Notes: generated by a model not told the origin, from the letters alone. A DNA stretch of 64,000 nucleotides from Carettochelys insculpta (GCF_033958435.1 NC_134141.1:100233001-100297000); one strand, 5' to 3'. Shown: positions 12,100 to 25,800, counted from the stretch's first letter. Made by a program: numbers and translations.

Positions 12100-12894
12100 C
12101 TATGCCATTTTCCTAAGCTGTTGAAGATATTAGACAGAACCAGTCCAAAAACTACTCCCTGCAGAATCCCAGTTTTTATGCCCTTCCAACAGTGAACCAT
12201 TGATACCTAATCTGAAAATGGTTATTCAACAAGTTATACATCTACCTTACAGCAGCCCCATCTATGTTGTATTTCCCCTATTACAAGGTCATGTGAGACT
12301 GTATCAAATCCTTTACTAAAGTTTAGATATCCCACATTTACTGTTTTCATCTTTGTCCTACCAAAGAACGCTATCATATTGGTTTGATACGATGATTATC
12401 TCCCTGATGTTACAAATTGATTCTTTAATTTGCTCCATTATCTTTCCTGGCACTGAAGTTAAGATGACTGGTCTGTAGTTTTCCAAGTTGTTCTTATTTC
12501 CCCTTTTTTATAGAAGGGTACTACAGTTGCCCTTTTCCGGTCTTCTGGAATCTCTCCCATCTTCCATGACTTTTCAAGATGATAGCTGATGGCTTTTATG
12601 TATCTTATCAGCTCGAGTATTCTCTGATGCATCTCCTCAGGCCCTAGTGTCTTGAAAGCATCTAATTTGTCTAAGTAATGTTTAACTTGTTCTTTTCCTA
12701 TTTTAAATGTCTGAATCAATCTCATTTTCTCCAGCATTTTCTGTGCTAAATGTCTAATCAATAACCACCCTCTTGGTGAAACCCAGAACAAATTAAGTCA
12801 TTGAGCACCGCTGATACTTCCACATATTCTGTTATTGTTTTTCCTCTTCACTGATTAAGGGACCTACGCTGTCCTTTTTTCTTCCTCTGGGACA
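12100..12894 (-). pseudogene. CR1 LINE reverse transcriptase remnant
   Basis: On the minus strand the frame ending near 12459 reads a CR1-type reverse transcriptase N-terminal part: GKEQVKHYLDKLDAFKTLGP, then ILELIRYI, then HLEKSWKMGEIPEDRKRAT and a degraded FYKKG. Further down (12460-12100) frame-broken pieces give ENYRPVILTSVPGKIMEQI and FSKGFDTVSHDLV, the next RT blocks. CR1 families share these motifs. Stops and frameshifts show it is dead. Confidence 0.85.
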
Positions 12895-12897
12895 CTA

Positions 12898-13589
12898 GGG
12901 GTGCATCTACACTAGCCGGGTACTCTGAAGTAGCTGGCACAATATCGAAATAGCACAGATTGCGTCTACGTGCGCTGTGCATTTTTTTGACGTTGAAATC
13001 AACATTAGGCGGCGAGACATCGAAACTGCTATTCCTATCTGAAGATGGGAATAGCACCCTACTTTGATGTTCAATGTCGAAGCCGGGCGTAGTGGGACGC
13101 GGATCGTCTACACACATCGAAATAGCGGGGTCCTCCATGGCAGCCATTAGCTGAGGAGTTGAGAGATGCTCTGCCCAGCCCCTGAAGGGCTCTGTGGTCG
13201 CCATGTGCAGTGGTCCTTAGCCCAGGGCTTCTGGCTGCTGCTGCAGCTGGGGGTCCATGCTGTGTGCACGCAGTCTGCAACTGGTTGTCAGCTCTGCAGA
13301 CTTTGTGCTGTGCAGGCCGAGTGTCTCTAGGAGGGGCCCTCTAGGGGAGCGGCTTCTGTTGCCCCAGAAGGGCTAGTGCAGCCTGTGACCTGGTAGGCAG
13401 GCTTTCCTGGCCCCTTATTTCAACGTGGAGTGCTTGTGCTTGTGGACGCTCCACATTTCTTTCCTTTCCAATGCTACTTCGATGTTGAACATCAACGGCA
13501 CCAGCCCTTCAGGAAGTGTAGACAATACACTTCAAAGTAGCCTATTTCAATGTTCTTACTTCCACGTAATGTGCTAGTGTAGACGTAGC
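12898..13589. mobile_element. Harbinger-type MITE with 3-bp target duplication CTA
   Basis: Left end GGGTGCATCTACACTAGC, right end the complement of GCTACGTCTACACTAGCAC, flanked by CTA (12895-12897 and 13590-13592). The ~690-bp body has a central GC-rich segment also present in the element at 47318-48026 ('cccagggcttctggctgctg'). Adjacent sequence outside both ends resembles the Penelope-like tail around 54340 ('gtcactataagggctc'), so it seems to have landed in one. Open frames here (12848-13204, 13071-13280 minus) are parts of the repeat, not genes. Confidence 0.7.
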
Positions 13590-13860
13590 CTATCGGGGCT
13601 CTTTTGCATACTTGGCTTAAATCTAATTCTTGACTCCCCACCACCACCGCTTCTGCCCCTCTACTCTGATTTGCTCACCTTGATAATTTTCTGATTTATC
13701 AACCTTGATTACTATTTTTGGTTCTGTGTGCCCTAAATATTGTGTCTGTTCTGGTATGGCTATGGTCTGAAGAAGTGGGTCTGTCCCACAGAAGCTCACC
13801 TAATAAATTATTTTGTTAGTCTTTAAAATGCTACTTCACTGCTTTTTTGCTTTGCCTTTA
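13590..13860 (+). mobile_element. Penelope-like element 3' end
   Basis: Matches the 3' flank of the GIY-YIG ORF at 54340-54600 segment for segment: 'gcatacttggcttaaatcta', 'ttctgatttatcaaccttga', 'ggttctgtgtgccctaaata', 'gaagaagtgggtctgtccca', 'agctcacctaataaattatt'. Same orientation. It ends near the start of CR1 sequence. Confidence 0.75.
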
Positions 13861-13919
13861 TAATTTTTCCCCTACATACTTGTTTGTGATTTGACCTTGT
13901 TTCCACTTTAATTTTTATA

Positions 13920-14585
13920 TCAAGATTTCCTGATTAAGCAAGTGTGGCGTCTTGCCTTACCTCTTATCTTTTCTATGCAGTGAAATATATGCTTCTGCAC
14001 CCTTAATCTCTTTGAGAATCTGACAACTGCAGGACTATTTTTCCTCAGTATTGCTTCCCATGGGAACTCACCTACCAACTTCCTGAGTTTGCTAAGTCTC
14101 CCATCTTGAAATACAGTCTTTATTTTGCCGTTCTCCCTCCTACGATTCCTTAAAATCATGAACGTTATCATTGCATGGTCACTTTCACACAGGTGCCTTC
14201 CACTTTCACACTCTGAACCAGTTCTTCCCCATATGTCAAAAATCAAATTTAAACAGCCTCCCCCCAGTCACTTTCTCCACCTTCTGAAATAAAGTTTCCA
14301 ACGGATTCCTAGATCTTGTTGATTACGCTCTGCTGCTTTACTTTGCAAACACGTACCTGGGTAGTTTAAGTCCCTCATCAGCACCAAGTCCTCTGCTTTG
14401 GATGATTTTGTCAAGTTATTTAAAATATGGCTCATCCACCTCTCTTCCACCTGGTTAAGTTGTCTGTAGAAGACCCTGACCATCACATCACCCTTAATTT
14501 TCACCCCTTCTGTCCTTTCCCAGAGATGCTCAACAAGTCCATCTATTTCCATCTCAACCTAAATCCAAGTGTTATATATTTTTAA
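13920..14585 (-). pseudogene. CR1 LINE endonuclease-region remnant
   Basis: Two minus-strand frames (14268-14552 and 13920-14246) read as the apurinic-type endonuclease C-terminal half of CR1: LVLMRDLNYPGTC (the DFNYP motif), then after a frame break CESDHAMITFMILR (the SDH motif). Together with the RT pieces at 12100-12894 this is one CR1 copy split by the Penelope-like and MITE insertions. Confidence 0.8.
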
Positions 14586-14589
14586 TACA

Positions 14590-15190
14590 TAAGGCAACAC
14601 CTCTTCCCTTCTTTCCCGATCAAGTTGTACCCTTTTATACCGACATTCCATTCATACGTATTATCCCACCAAATCTCTGTGACAAACTATGGCATAGTTC
14701 TGTTTATTTACTAAAATTTCAAATTCTTCCTGCTTATTCCCCATACTTCTTACATTAGCATACACACAACTAAACCACAGATTTTGCCCTCCAATTGGGT
14801 CTCGTCTCTCCTTGATTCCTGCTATTATAGCCCATACTCCCCCACTTTGCCCATTTCCCAGGTCTCCATGTGGGCTTTAGTCACCTGCACTTGTCGAACC
14901 TAGTTTAAAGGCCTTGCTCACTAGATTAACCAGTCTGCATTCAAATACTCTCTTCCTCCATACATAGACCCCATCACTGCTTAGCAGTCCTCCTTCCAGG
15001 AACAGCAGCTCCTGGTCACAGAAGCCAAAGCCCTTCTGGTGGCACCATCTTCACAGCCTGGCATGCATCTGTTTCCGTCTTGGCCCCTACTTTTGACGAA
15101 AAGAATTGAAGAGACTCCTTCACCTGTACTCCCCAAGTCCCTTTTGATCTGTACATAGTGATACCTCATAGAATGATTAGTGCCAACATA
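14590..15190 (-). repeat. CR1-associated interspersed repeat
   Basis: Contains phrases familiar from sauropsid CR1-related repeats on the antisense strand, such as 'tattatcccaccaaatctct', 'cttcctgcttattccccata' and 'gtgggctttagtcacctgca'. It directly adjoins the endonuclease remnant and is probably the 5' part of the same LINE. Family call from recollection only. Confidence 0.45.
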
Positions 15191-16421
15191 GATTAATAGA
15201 ACTCTTCAAGTGAAGGGGAGCAGCAGCTCTTAGTAGAAAAGTCCAAGTATTAAGTAGTCTTGTTCAAAAGTGATGGTAAGTGGGAGCTGGAGATTGATCA
15301 GTGGATTGGTGCAGCAGTGGTAGTGATGTTGGCATAGTACTGATCTGTGGTGATCACGTGATAGCTGAGCTCTTTGTTTACATGTCAATCTAATCTCCAT
15401 CATCTTCATCACTAGTCATAAATTTTGAGTAAAAGTGAAAGGAAGAAATTGCAGGTAAAAATGGCAGGAATGAGGTTTCTATGAAAAGCTGGGCTTATTC
15501 TCCAAAACAGAGGATCAGCTATTTGGGAGTATCTGAGTGGAGCAGCTACTCCTTCAAATCAACAGGAGCCAGATGAGGTGGCTCGGGCACCTGATAAGGA
15601 AATAGCTGGGAAGTTTCTCTTGGAACTCTACTGGGAACACCCCTCTGGGAGGAGACCCTGAAACTGATCAAGGACATGTTGGAGGTGGTCTCTCCCCCTG
15701 CTGGCCTGGAAATACTGAAGAAACCCTAAAAAGAGCTGGAACCTGCTGCAGAGGAAAGGGAGGTCTGGTCTTCCCTACTCTCCATACTGCCGCCACAACC
15801 CTCATACCAGGAAAAGTGGAATAAAGGAAAAAGACGACAATAAGGGCTGCAATGGACTCTCCATCACTGACAATTTTGAAATCAAGATTGGATATTTTCT
15901 ACAAGATATGCCCTAGAGATTACTTTGTGGAAGTTTGTTGGCTTGTTTTACACAGGAGATCAGATTACAATGTCACAATGTTCCCTTCTGGCCTTGAAAG
16001 GTATGGACTCAAAGCTGTAAAAAAGGAAGTACTTGAAAATGAAAAAGTTAACCAGAGTTCATGAAGGATTGTGTAAGTTATTCCAGAGGAGAAGCCAATT
16101 TTTTGATTAAAAGAAACCTTCCCACTGACTCACTAACCCACCCCAGAACTCATAGCTAAAAAAATGCCTCAACATTGAGGCATCAATGTACAAGTAACCT
16201 TGTGCAAAAATCCTTCAACTATCAAGTTTTAGGGACTTAAATTGTGTTGAGAGTCCATCTTCTAAGGAATTTACACAGACAAACACTGTTCTACTAGCAA
16301 GCAAGTTTGCATGAGAAAATTTCAGTTTGTTGAAACAGAATCTAGGGCATTTTGGCTATTTAAAAATTAAGGTTTTTACTTCAAACATAAGCATACAAAA
16401 GGAATTATGTTATTCTAAATG
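15191..16421. other. Intergenic DNA downstream of MRPS30, nothing recognised
   Basis: No gene supported. The 70-codon open frame at 15852-16064 has no recognised domain. Confidence 0.45.
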
Positions 16422-16617
16422 TTTATTTTCAATGTACAACACCATACATTTTGGTGTGTGGGAATAAGCTCCACATGACATCACAGAACACATCTCGTAC
16501 CTGTACGTACACACACACACACACACCCCACCCCCCACTTGGAATCATTCCAGATCACACAACATTTGACTTCTGATTAAGCCCAGGTGTTGAAACAGAG
16601 GCAGCCGGTAGCCTAAT
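16422..16617 (-). promoter_or_regulatory. MRPS30: MRPS30 3' UTR with candidate polyadenylation signal
   Basis: On the minus strand an AATAAA hexamer is read at 16427-16422, about 190 bases past the stop codon, and is the first canonical signal downstream. The interval includes a short CA/GT microsatellite (16509-16527). That this is the signal actually used is inference. Confidence 0.6.
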
Positions 16618-16886
16618 TTACAATTGCTCTGGTCTATTTAGCAGAAATTGAACTATCTGAAACAGAATTTCATCATTAAAACCTTTTACGTTACTGCCTT
16701 CCACAGCTTCATATAAGGGCTTACTTTCTGTCCCCCAACAGATATTCTTCCGAGAGTTATTCTGATCAGCTTTTACAGTTAGTGCTAAGGTATTCAGTTG
16801 ATAACAGAAGAAAGCAAAGTATTTTCCATCAGTAATAACAGCCTGAGATACAAAGGGACGAGTCACATCCGCCTCACACCAGAATC
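16618..16886 (-). CDS. MRPS30: MRPS30 exon 5 (terminal coding exon)
   Basis: Codes for the second part of Gly324 and residues 325-412, ending with TAA at 16620-16618. It begins [19 protein letters not shown] and includes [31 protein letters not shown] and the C-terminal [10 protein letters not shown]. The acceptor AG is at 16888-16887. The open frame runs upstream past the acceptor to 17013, but those extra codons have no family resemblance and are intronic. Confidence 0.95.
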
Positions 16887-19800
16887 CTGCAAATGAAATT
16901 ACAACCGAATTACAAAAGGCATGAGTATTCAGATTGGGGCACAATTCAAAACAGAGGCCTGAAACACAGACAGAAGAGTTACAAACCCCAAATTGCTCAT
17001 CCTCAAGGAACAAGAGAGTTTTAGGTAGCTATTATATAAAATATTGTGACTGAATAGTCTAACTTCACACTCCCACCTCAATCACTCATGAAAAGTTTTG
17101 TCAGATACCTTAAGGACTATTTTAAAAATTACAGTCGTTTACGTGCCCACTTCTGCATTAAGATCAGAACACAAAACTATCATATCAATACATGCAATCC
17201 TGGAACTGAATTTGCCTGCAAAGATTACCCACCTTGAGGGGAGGGAAGGGGGAGGGGGTCCACCCTGCATGTTTAATTAGATACAAAAATGCATGAAGTC
17301 CTGCAGACACTATTTTTTGAGAGGAGAGGGAATCAAAAGGGGCTGGGCTGCAAAAGGTCTATTTAGGAAGACAGGATTTATGGAAAATTCAGTTATTAGG
17401 GCGAAGTGGTTTTATTCACAATGGAATGCACTTCATCATAGGACATTTCAAGCAGACGTTGCACTGATTCAAGTTTAATACACTATTTATTGCTCATGAA
17501 TTCTAAATAAAATCATTCAAGAGACCAGATCAATTTTTCACTGGAACAAACAAAATGGTTCACATTTTATGCTGTATCATGTTGTGCACGTGAAATAGCA
17601 TATGTGGAGAACTGTACTTACAGTACAAATATGCATCTTTAAGCAATTCTCAATACTAAAAATGAATATCAAATAATCAGGTAGAGTCAGAGAACGAAGA
17701 AAACATTACTGTCTTATACACCAATCTTACTAAAAAACTCTAGTTGACCTCTAAGGATGAGACAATAAATTTCATTACGATAGCTACAGCAGAAAAAAGA
17801 TAAATTTGGGATCACGTGTGATTAGCATACACTACAAGCACATGCACTATTTGATGAAGAACATTGTCTTACACAGATGTATTAGCTAGGGGATTTGCAC
17901 TTCAGTGACTTTACAATGGTGTCATTATTCCAGAATTTGCTTGCACTACCTGAAGCCAACTATTAGCTAACGGCATCTTCAGTTCTGTTACTTAGGACTA
18001 ATGCAGACCAGCAGGGAGAAAGGCCTTCTATTTAAAGAGTAACACATATGCATCGTATAATTTCAAGAGTATGTCTACATAACATAGCTGTTATTTCAAA
18101 ATAACTGTTATTCAGCTGTGTCTACACTAGCAAGTTCTTTCGAAAGCTCATGCTGACCTCTACATACAAAAATTATTATTTCAGAAGAATATAGCGCTCC
18201 TTTCAAAATTGCTCTTCCTTTACCATTTCAGGAAGAAAACACCCTTTTGAAAGCTTATTCCAAAAGAAAACATGCATAGACACTCTGCAAGCCCTTTGTA
18301 TCAAAAGAACAGTCCTCATGGCACCTGATTTTTTGATCCCTGGCCCATTCTTTCGATGGGAGAGGGCTATGTGGACACTATTTCAGAGGCCAGAGGGGCG
18401 CTTTCTAAAGATCTCTAATGTAGACATAGCCTTCTGGAATAGCTTATGTTGAAATAAGGCTGTTGTGTAGACGTACCCCAACTAGGCTGCCTTTTATTTT
18501 TAAGTATTAATTCTGCATCAATGCATGGCTTAATGAAACCAAAACAGAAGCACTCCTTTGCCTATCAAATACCTCCCTCTAATGCACACAGTCATTTTAT
18601 AGCCTTCAGTTTCACAGAAGGTACAGCATTGCAGGGAGCAATGAGGAGAAAAACATCTAGATTTTTGTTATAAGTGGTCACAACTTTATTAGACTGCACA
18701 ACAGGACAACCTGGCATAGCAGAATGAAAACAGACAACAGATCTCTATCTGGGATTTGCAGAAGAAGGAAGTCAACAGGATCATTCAGTTCTAGGGCACC
18801 ACTAAGACCTCTTAAGAAGTCTTTTGTTCAGGTCACAGGAGCCAGTTACATTAAATCCATCAGCTATCTGACACCACTCTGCAAGCTGGTTCTTAGTTGC
18901 TACTCCAGCTTTAGTTACTCACTCTTTCAAGGCAGACTTCTATGAGGACAGAGCATTCTATGCAGCCAACAACTTATTTGTAAGTATTTGGTTTGATGTA
19001 TAATGCTTTTAACTTTCTCAATTGAGACATGATTAAACAGAATTTCATTTTTTTCCCTGCTCTTTCTACAATTTAAAAATAAATCCAGTGAAAGTCATGA
19101 GAAGAGTGCCAATAGAAATGTTTAGAGAGACAAAGTGTGCGAGGTGATATATCTTTGATGAAAGAACTTCTGTTGGTGAGAGAAACAAGCTTCTGAGATG
19201 CACAGAGCTCTTCCTCAAGTCTAGGAAAGGTACTCCAAGCACCCCAACAAAATACAATATAGAACTAATTGTTTAGCATAATTAGTTAGCATATATTTTA
19301 AGGGACCAGTCAAGATGGACTGGCCTGATTGCTTCTGCAGTCATAGAACAAAAGAAGAGTGGGTAAGTGGGCTACAGTGTTATAGTGAGCCAGAAATCCA
19401 CTGCCTATCTAGTTCATGATTTTATAGTGTCTACCAGAGTAACGAATTTAAGCTCCTATTCTCATCTTTTGAAAGGGTTGCGCAGGTTTATTGTGAGGAT
19501 GAGGACTGACAAGGCAGATACAGAGTGATCAGTTTATAAAGGATGAGTCAATCATCTCAGTTTGCTGTCCCCTTAAAAAGATCCCCAAAAACTCTCCTGC
19601 ATCATTCTTTTCTCTCACTCTTCAAGCACTTTATGCAATGATTTAAGAGAGTCTTTTAAAAAAAGATTTTAACATTTAACATCTATAGGTCAATTAACTC
19701 ATTTAAGCAAATAATTAAATTAAAGCATGCTCTACACAGAGAAACAGGTAAAACACAAATGAAAGAGAAAGAGAAAGACATTTGCTAGCCACATTATAGC

Positions 19801-22800
19801 AATCAAGTCATAAGTTTTGCCTCACCTTGATACATAGCTTGTGCTGCAGTCCAGGCAAAGAGACTTGCAATACCATTAGCTCGATGAACTACTTCAATTT
19901 GATCAGCAAGGTCTGCTTTCAATAATCGCTCCCTTTTCAGTTTATCAGGAATCAAATGAAATTGTGTGTGTCCATAGCTGCATGGATCTGCCACTTTTGA
20001 TCCTGAATTTATTAAAAAGAGAAAGGTTTGAAATCACTTTAAAATTTTTTTTAAAAAAAATCATGTTACAGTTAGCCTCAGAGATTGGGAAAAATAATAT
20101 TTCTATCTTTTCTATTATTAAGACTTTTGCACCTTCAAAGAAAGAAGTTATTTAAAAAGGTCAGCTTGGTTTGAAAATTTGACTAACTTTTGGCTTCCTC
20201 TCATTCAAAAGACAATCTCCTTATGAACTCAGCTTGCTGGCTATATTTTGAGAATAGACACTGAAATTGAAGTTAATTTGCTAATCTTGCATGCACAGAA
20301 ATTCAAGAGTGATTGCCTCTTTCCCTTTCATTGACTGATGTACAGAAAGACCAGAAGACTTCATTTAAAGCCCTTATTTAAAGGATCCTCCAGCAGCAAG
20401 TGAAGTAAGAAACATGCATTTTTGGTGCTGTAGGAGAATAAAGGCAGGCTTGGCCCTGACTATGCAGGTATCTGATTATACTGAAGCAGATACTCTTTAT
20501 ACATAAAGCTATCTGAGCCCTCTTTTAACTACAAGAAAAGTAAAGGACAAAAAAAAAAAAAAAAAAGAGAGAAAACCATAAGGCCAAATGACCTATTCAG
20601 AAAAAACTGCACATTGAACACATTATGTTGAGCTAAAGACTTTCAGTGACTCCTTTTTGATATCTGAAGCATTTAAGATGTGTCCCTTTATCATAATGAT
20701 AAATGTGTGCTTTACTGACTATAGTCAGTTTTTGTATCTAATTAATCTTCAGCAAAATACAGCACAGTGGTGATATATATAAACTTTAAAAATATTTAGG
20801 AACCGATTCCTGCAATAACCCACTTTCATAAAAGTGTATCATTCTTTAGTATTTCTACACAGTAACTATATTCCCATCACTAAGAACTCTTACCTATAAA
20901 TACTTTGTTATCATACTGTCTTTTGAACATTGGAAGTTTGTCTGGTGTGTGATTAACAACAGGAACTTCTCCAGGAACTGAATAATCCAGTGGTACAAAC
21001 TTGAAAGAACGAGAAAGAAAATCAATTTAGCAAGTCACAGAACATTTTTTGATCTCAGCATTATATACTACATTGATAACAATATTGTTAATTCCTGAGT
21101 ATTTAATAAATAGCCACTTGGTTCCATAGGTGTTCAATGAAACTCTTAACATCCGTTCTATTTTCTAGATTAAAACTTCGATCCTATTCTGAGGCAGAAA
21201 CCAACAGCATAGTATGTCTGTCCTAGAAACCCTGAAACACTTGCAGCAAGAGAGAAATATTTTGTGTAGAACAGGAATGACTCAAGTGACAATGCCCGGA
21301 TAGCACCACTTCCCACTGACAAAACATGGTATTTCCCATATTTAACAGGGAAATAAAAAAATAAAACTTCATTAATAGCATTTTTGACCTTTAACCTCAC
21401 ATTCAGTACAACACAGTCACAGTATGTTGCAGTTCAGAGTTTTCAATAGCAACTACCTGAACATATTGGTTGCCCAACTCAAGATGCCTTGAGGAGCCCA
21501 ATGTTGAGAATACAGAGTACTTATCCTCTGAAAGAGTTCTCCCAAGTCAGGCAGCCAAGCAAAAAAGTCACTAATCATTCTGAACATCTTGGTGTATATT
21601 CTATTTGGCACATTATAGAACATCTAAATAAAATACACAGAACTGAGAAGCTTTGTCATGCCACTGAATTTAGCAGTGATCACATAATTGCTAGAGAGTC
21701 ACCTTCCAAAGGATGGTAGCCCCAGTGAAGAGAGAGAAAAATTTAACTGATTAATAACCTTGATGCTAGTCCTGTCTTGTTAAGGATGTGAGCAATACAC
21801 ATCTTTCCCAAGCAGCCAACAATATCAGTGAATTATCCCTAGTGAGCCACTAACACTCGAATACAGAACTGGGAATACTCTTCCAAGGATATGCACTCAC
21901 TGGTAAGTTTGGGTGGTGCCAAAATGTGGACATGTATACTGCTTATCACCCCATGCCCAATCCCCGCTGCTGCAAATTCATCCATTAATTTGCAGCATAT
22001 TATTGAGGGCCCATCTTGTACAGGAAGGTATATTTAATGACTTTATATATTTGCACGACAAGGGCCGCCCCCCCATTCCCCCTTGTGGATTCTCCCAATT
22101 GACTGACAGCAATCCAGCATCGCAAGCTTCCACAGAACTAGTTTTCTGTTTAAAAGGCTGCTCTCATTCTGGTGTCTAAGCTGGAAGGCAGAGATAAGCA
22201 CAAAAATCCAGAAAAGTGGTATCTCCCAGACTCATAAGCTGAAATTCACTGTGTGGAGCTGCTCCATGAAAGCCAGCAGCAATGTGGCATTTTTATTTTG
22301 TGTGCCAATCAGACTCCACTCATCATGCAATAGCTCTTCCTCTTTGCACCATTAGTTGTAACAGTACAGAGAATCATACATTTTGTGCTGCCAATAGTCA
22401 TTAGCTTTATGCTGAGCTCTGAGGGGTCCACGTTTCTGCCAGGGAGATAGCACAGACTGAAAAGTTACACTGAGGCAACACCTACACTCAGGAAAAACTT
22501 CAAAATTGCCATGCTAATGGCCAAATTGAAGAATACTAATGAGGCGCTGAAAAGAATATTCAGCGCCTCATTAGTCTGCTGCTGGCCACTGCACTTCAAA
22601 AGTGCCGCATTTTGCTCACGCGCGGCTCATCAACACCGGGGGCCGGACAGAACATCAAAATCCCCTTATTCCTATCAGGTATGTTTAATGACTTTACACA
22701 TTTATCATACAGCTGACAGGAATAAGGGGATTTCAATGTTTGCAGGGTCCTTTAGAAAAAGGACCCCCGTGTAGATGAGCTGGGCGCAAGCAAAACGTGG

Positions 22801-25800
22801 TACTTTCGAAGCACTGTAGCCGGCAGCGTGCTAATGAGGCACTGAATATGCATTTCAGCATCTCATTAGTATTCTTCAATCTGGCCATTAGCATGGCCAT
22901 TTTGAAGTTTTTCCTGAGTGCAGACACAGCCAGAGCTATGTGAGCTTAAAAAACGTCAAAAATTACAGGACAGAAAAGCGGCATTGTGGCAACTTGACTC
23001 CTAGTTCCCAGAAATGCATGAGTGAATTACTAGTATGCCACAAACTACTGCTAAAAGGTCCCAAAGCAGTACATTATACCATTCCACCTGTGGAGTCCTG
23101 TGCCTTCCACTGATACCAACACTTTTATCAAGTACAGTAAACCCCTGAGACGCACACAATCAAGGTGCATATATCTCAGATTAACGCATCAGCCACACCT
23201 AATAGGAGCTGGGAAACCGCTCCTGTCAGGGACAGCGGACTGACTTGTGCAGCCCCTGACAAGAGCGGCAGCCTGACTTGCAGCTGCGGCCCCAACAGGA
23301 AACTGCTCTTGTAAGGGACGCAGCTGAGAGAGTCAGGCTGCTGCCCCAACAGGAGCAGTTTCCCAGTCCCTGGGGTGGCAGGGAGCTAGGAACCAGGTGG
23401 CAGCCTGGCTCCCGGCTCTCCTCTGCTTCCAGAGCCTGGAAACTGAGCAGGACAGTAGCCCTGGTTAGTTTCCTAGCTCCAAGGAGTGGAGAGGAGGCCC
23501 TACCCTCTGCTGGCTGAAGCTAGGAAAGTGACTAAGGCTGCTGCCCTGCTCAGTTTCCCCTCTCTGCAAGCAGCAGGGGATGGGAACCAGGCTGCTCCCT
23601 GGTTCCAGGGTCCCTGACCCTCTGGGAGCCAGGAAACTGACCAGCTTTGCTGAGCTGGTCAGTTTCCCAGCTTCTGCAAGCCCGGGGAACTGGCAATGAG
23701 GTGGCAGCCTGGTTCTCATCTCCCCTCAACTTGCACGAAAATTTGAGTTACAGAGGTTGCAGAAGCTGTTTACTGTATGTGAGGTGTTAAGTCAAGCAGT
23801 GAAGCGTACACATACCAAAGCACTGTACAATAGCTGATAACTGGATTTTGATAGAATTTGTGATATTTTATAATGTAGATGTAGCGTAAGCCATTTTGGA
23901 TACCATTTCATCAATAGCGACTTATGTTTGGACAACACTTAGTACATTTAGTACACAAATGAGAACGTATGAATGACTACACAGGGTCAGACAACTGACT
24001 GATCAGACACAGAAGCTTATCTTTTAATAGTAACCAGTGCTAAATGCCTCATATACAATGAGCAGAATGGGGCAATTAATTGAATGATCCCATCATCCAG
24101 TCCCAGAGGATTAGGGGCAACCAAGCACAGGGTTGCATCCCTGATCATCTTGTTAATAGTCACTGATGGACCTACCCACTATGAATTTATCAATTCTTTT
24201 TTGATCCCAGTTATACTTTTGCTCTTTGTAATGTTCCCTGGGAACAAATGCCACAGCTTATGCATTGTGTGAAGTAGTATGGTAGGGTTGCAACATTCAT
24301 GAGAGTTCAATGTTGAGAACCCTGACGAATGTTGAATTTTGCAAATATTTTTACCTTGGCTGGGCTCCTGGGCAGCAGAGAGGGGAGGGGAAAACCCGTG
24401 GCGGGGCCATGAGGAGCTGGTCAGTGGCCATGCTGTGTCCCCGGTTGGCTCTCAGAGCCCTGGGGAAGTGGTGGACACCAGTGCTCCCTGCCCCAGGGAA
24501 GTGGCAGATGCCATGCTCCCCGCCCAGAGCCCCAGGGAAGTGGCAACCGCTTGTGAATAACTGAATTTGTGAATGTTAAACTCACAAAGGTTGTCCCTTA
24601 CAGTACTTTCTTATGTTTGCTTTAAACCTACTGCCTAGTAATTTAATTGGATGACTCCTGCTCCTTGAGACATCTGAAAGGGTAAGTAATGCTTACACGT
24701 TTTTTCCCCACAGCATTTATGGTTTATACCTCAATCATATCTCCTTTAGTTGTTTCTTTTCAAAGCTGACGAGTCCTAGTGTTTTGTACTTCTGCTCACG
24801 TATTCCATACCTCTAATAATTTGTTACCCTTTTCTATAGCTTTTCCCAATTCTAACATTACACTTTTTGAGATGGTACAACCAGAACTTCATGCAGTATT
24901 CAAGGTATGGGCATACCATGGATTTATATTGCGGCAATAGGGTATTATCTGCCCTCTTATTTATCCTTTTCCTAATAGTTGTCAATATTGCTTAGTGTCT
25001 TGACTATCATTTAATACTGAGCAGGTGTTTTCAGTAAAACATCTATGACTCTATGACCTTTTTTCTTCAGTGCTAACTGCTAATTTACACTATATTGTAT
25101 TTACAGTACTAAGAGTACTAGGATTATGTTTTCCAATGTGTGTTAGCTTGCATTTATCAACACTGAATTTCATGTGCTATTTTATTCCAGATACTAATAG
25201 AACTATAAAACTGAGCAAAACTGTAAGAAAGATCACAAATAAGAGACAGTTATACATAAAATGAAACTTTTGCAGAATAAATTAAATTTTTCTACTAAAG
25301 GTTTTGCCAATACAATGACTAGTTGGATTTATATTAAAACAAAACAACAAATGTTTAACTAATGCTTAGGATTACTAGACATAACATCCATTGTGAAGTA
25401 TTCAGAGCAGAGACGCTCTTACTCCATGTCCCAATCCCTCCTCATACACTGCAGACACTGTTACTAAATGTTGCTGTAATAAGCAGTATGTGTATCAGTA
25501 AATATTCACACTTAGAAAAATCAAAAACATCCATACCTCTGGAAGCTGTTTTGGCACACGGAGCTGGACGTGTGGTTTGTCATCTATCTGAAATCTCACT
25601 GGATCAATTCTACCAGTTCGATAGCCTCGAGTAACAACAGTCTCACCACGTTCCCAATAGAAATTAACCTGAGGTTTTAAATCTAAAATAAAACATGTTT
25701 AATTTTCAGGCAGATTATTACCCCATTTTATTCTTTAAGACAATATGCAATAGCACATCACTCTTTGGGCCAGAAACAATTAAAAAATCAGTCAGTGATA

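Noticed and set aside
12848..13280. Minus-strand frames of 118 and 69 codons
   Set aside because: Inside the MITE at 12898-13589; the same text recurs at 47318-48026.
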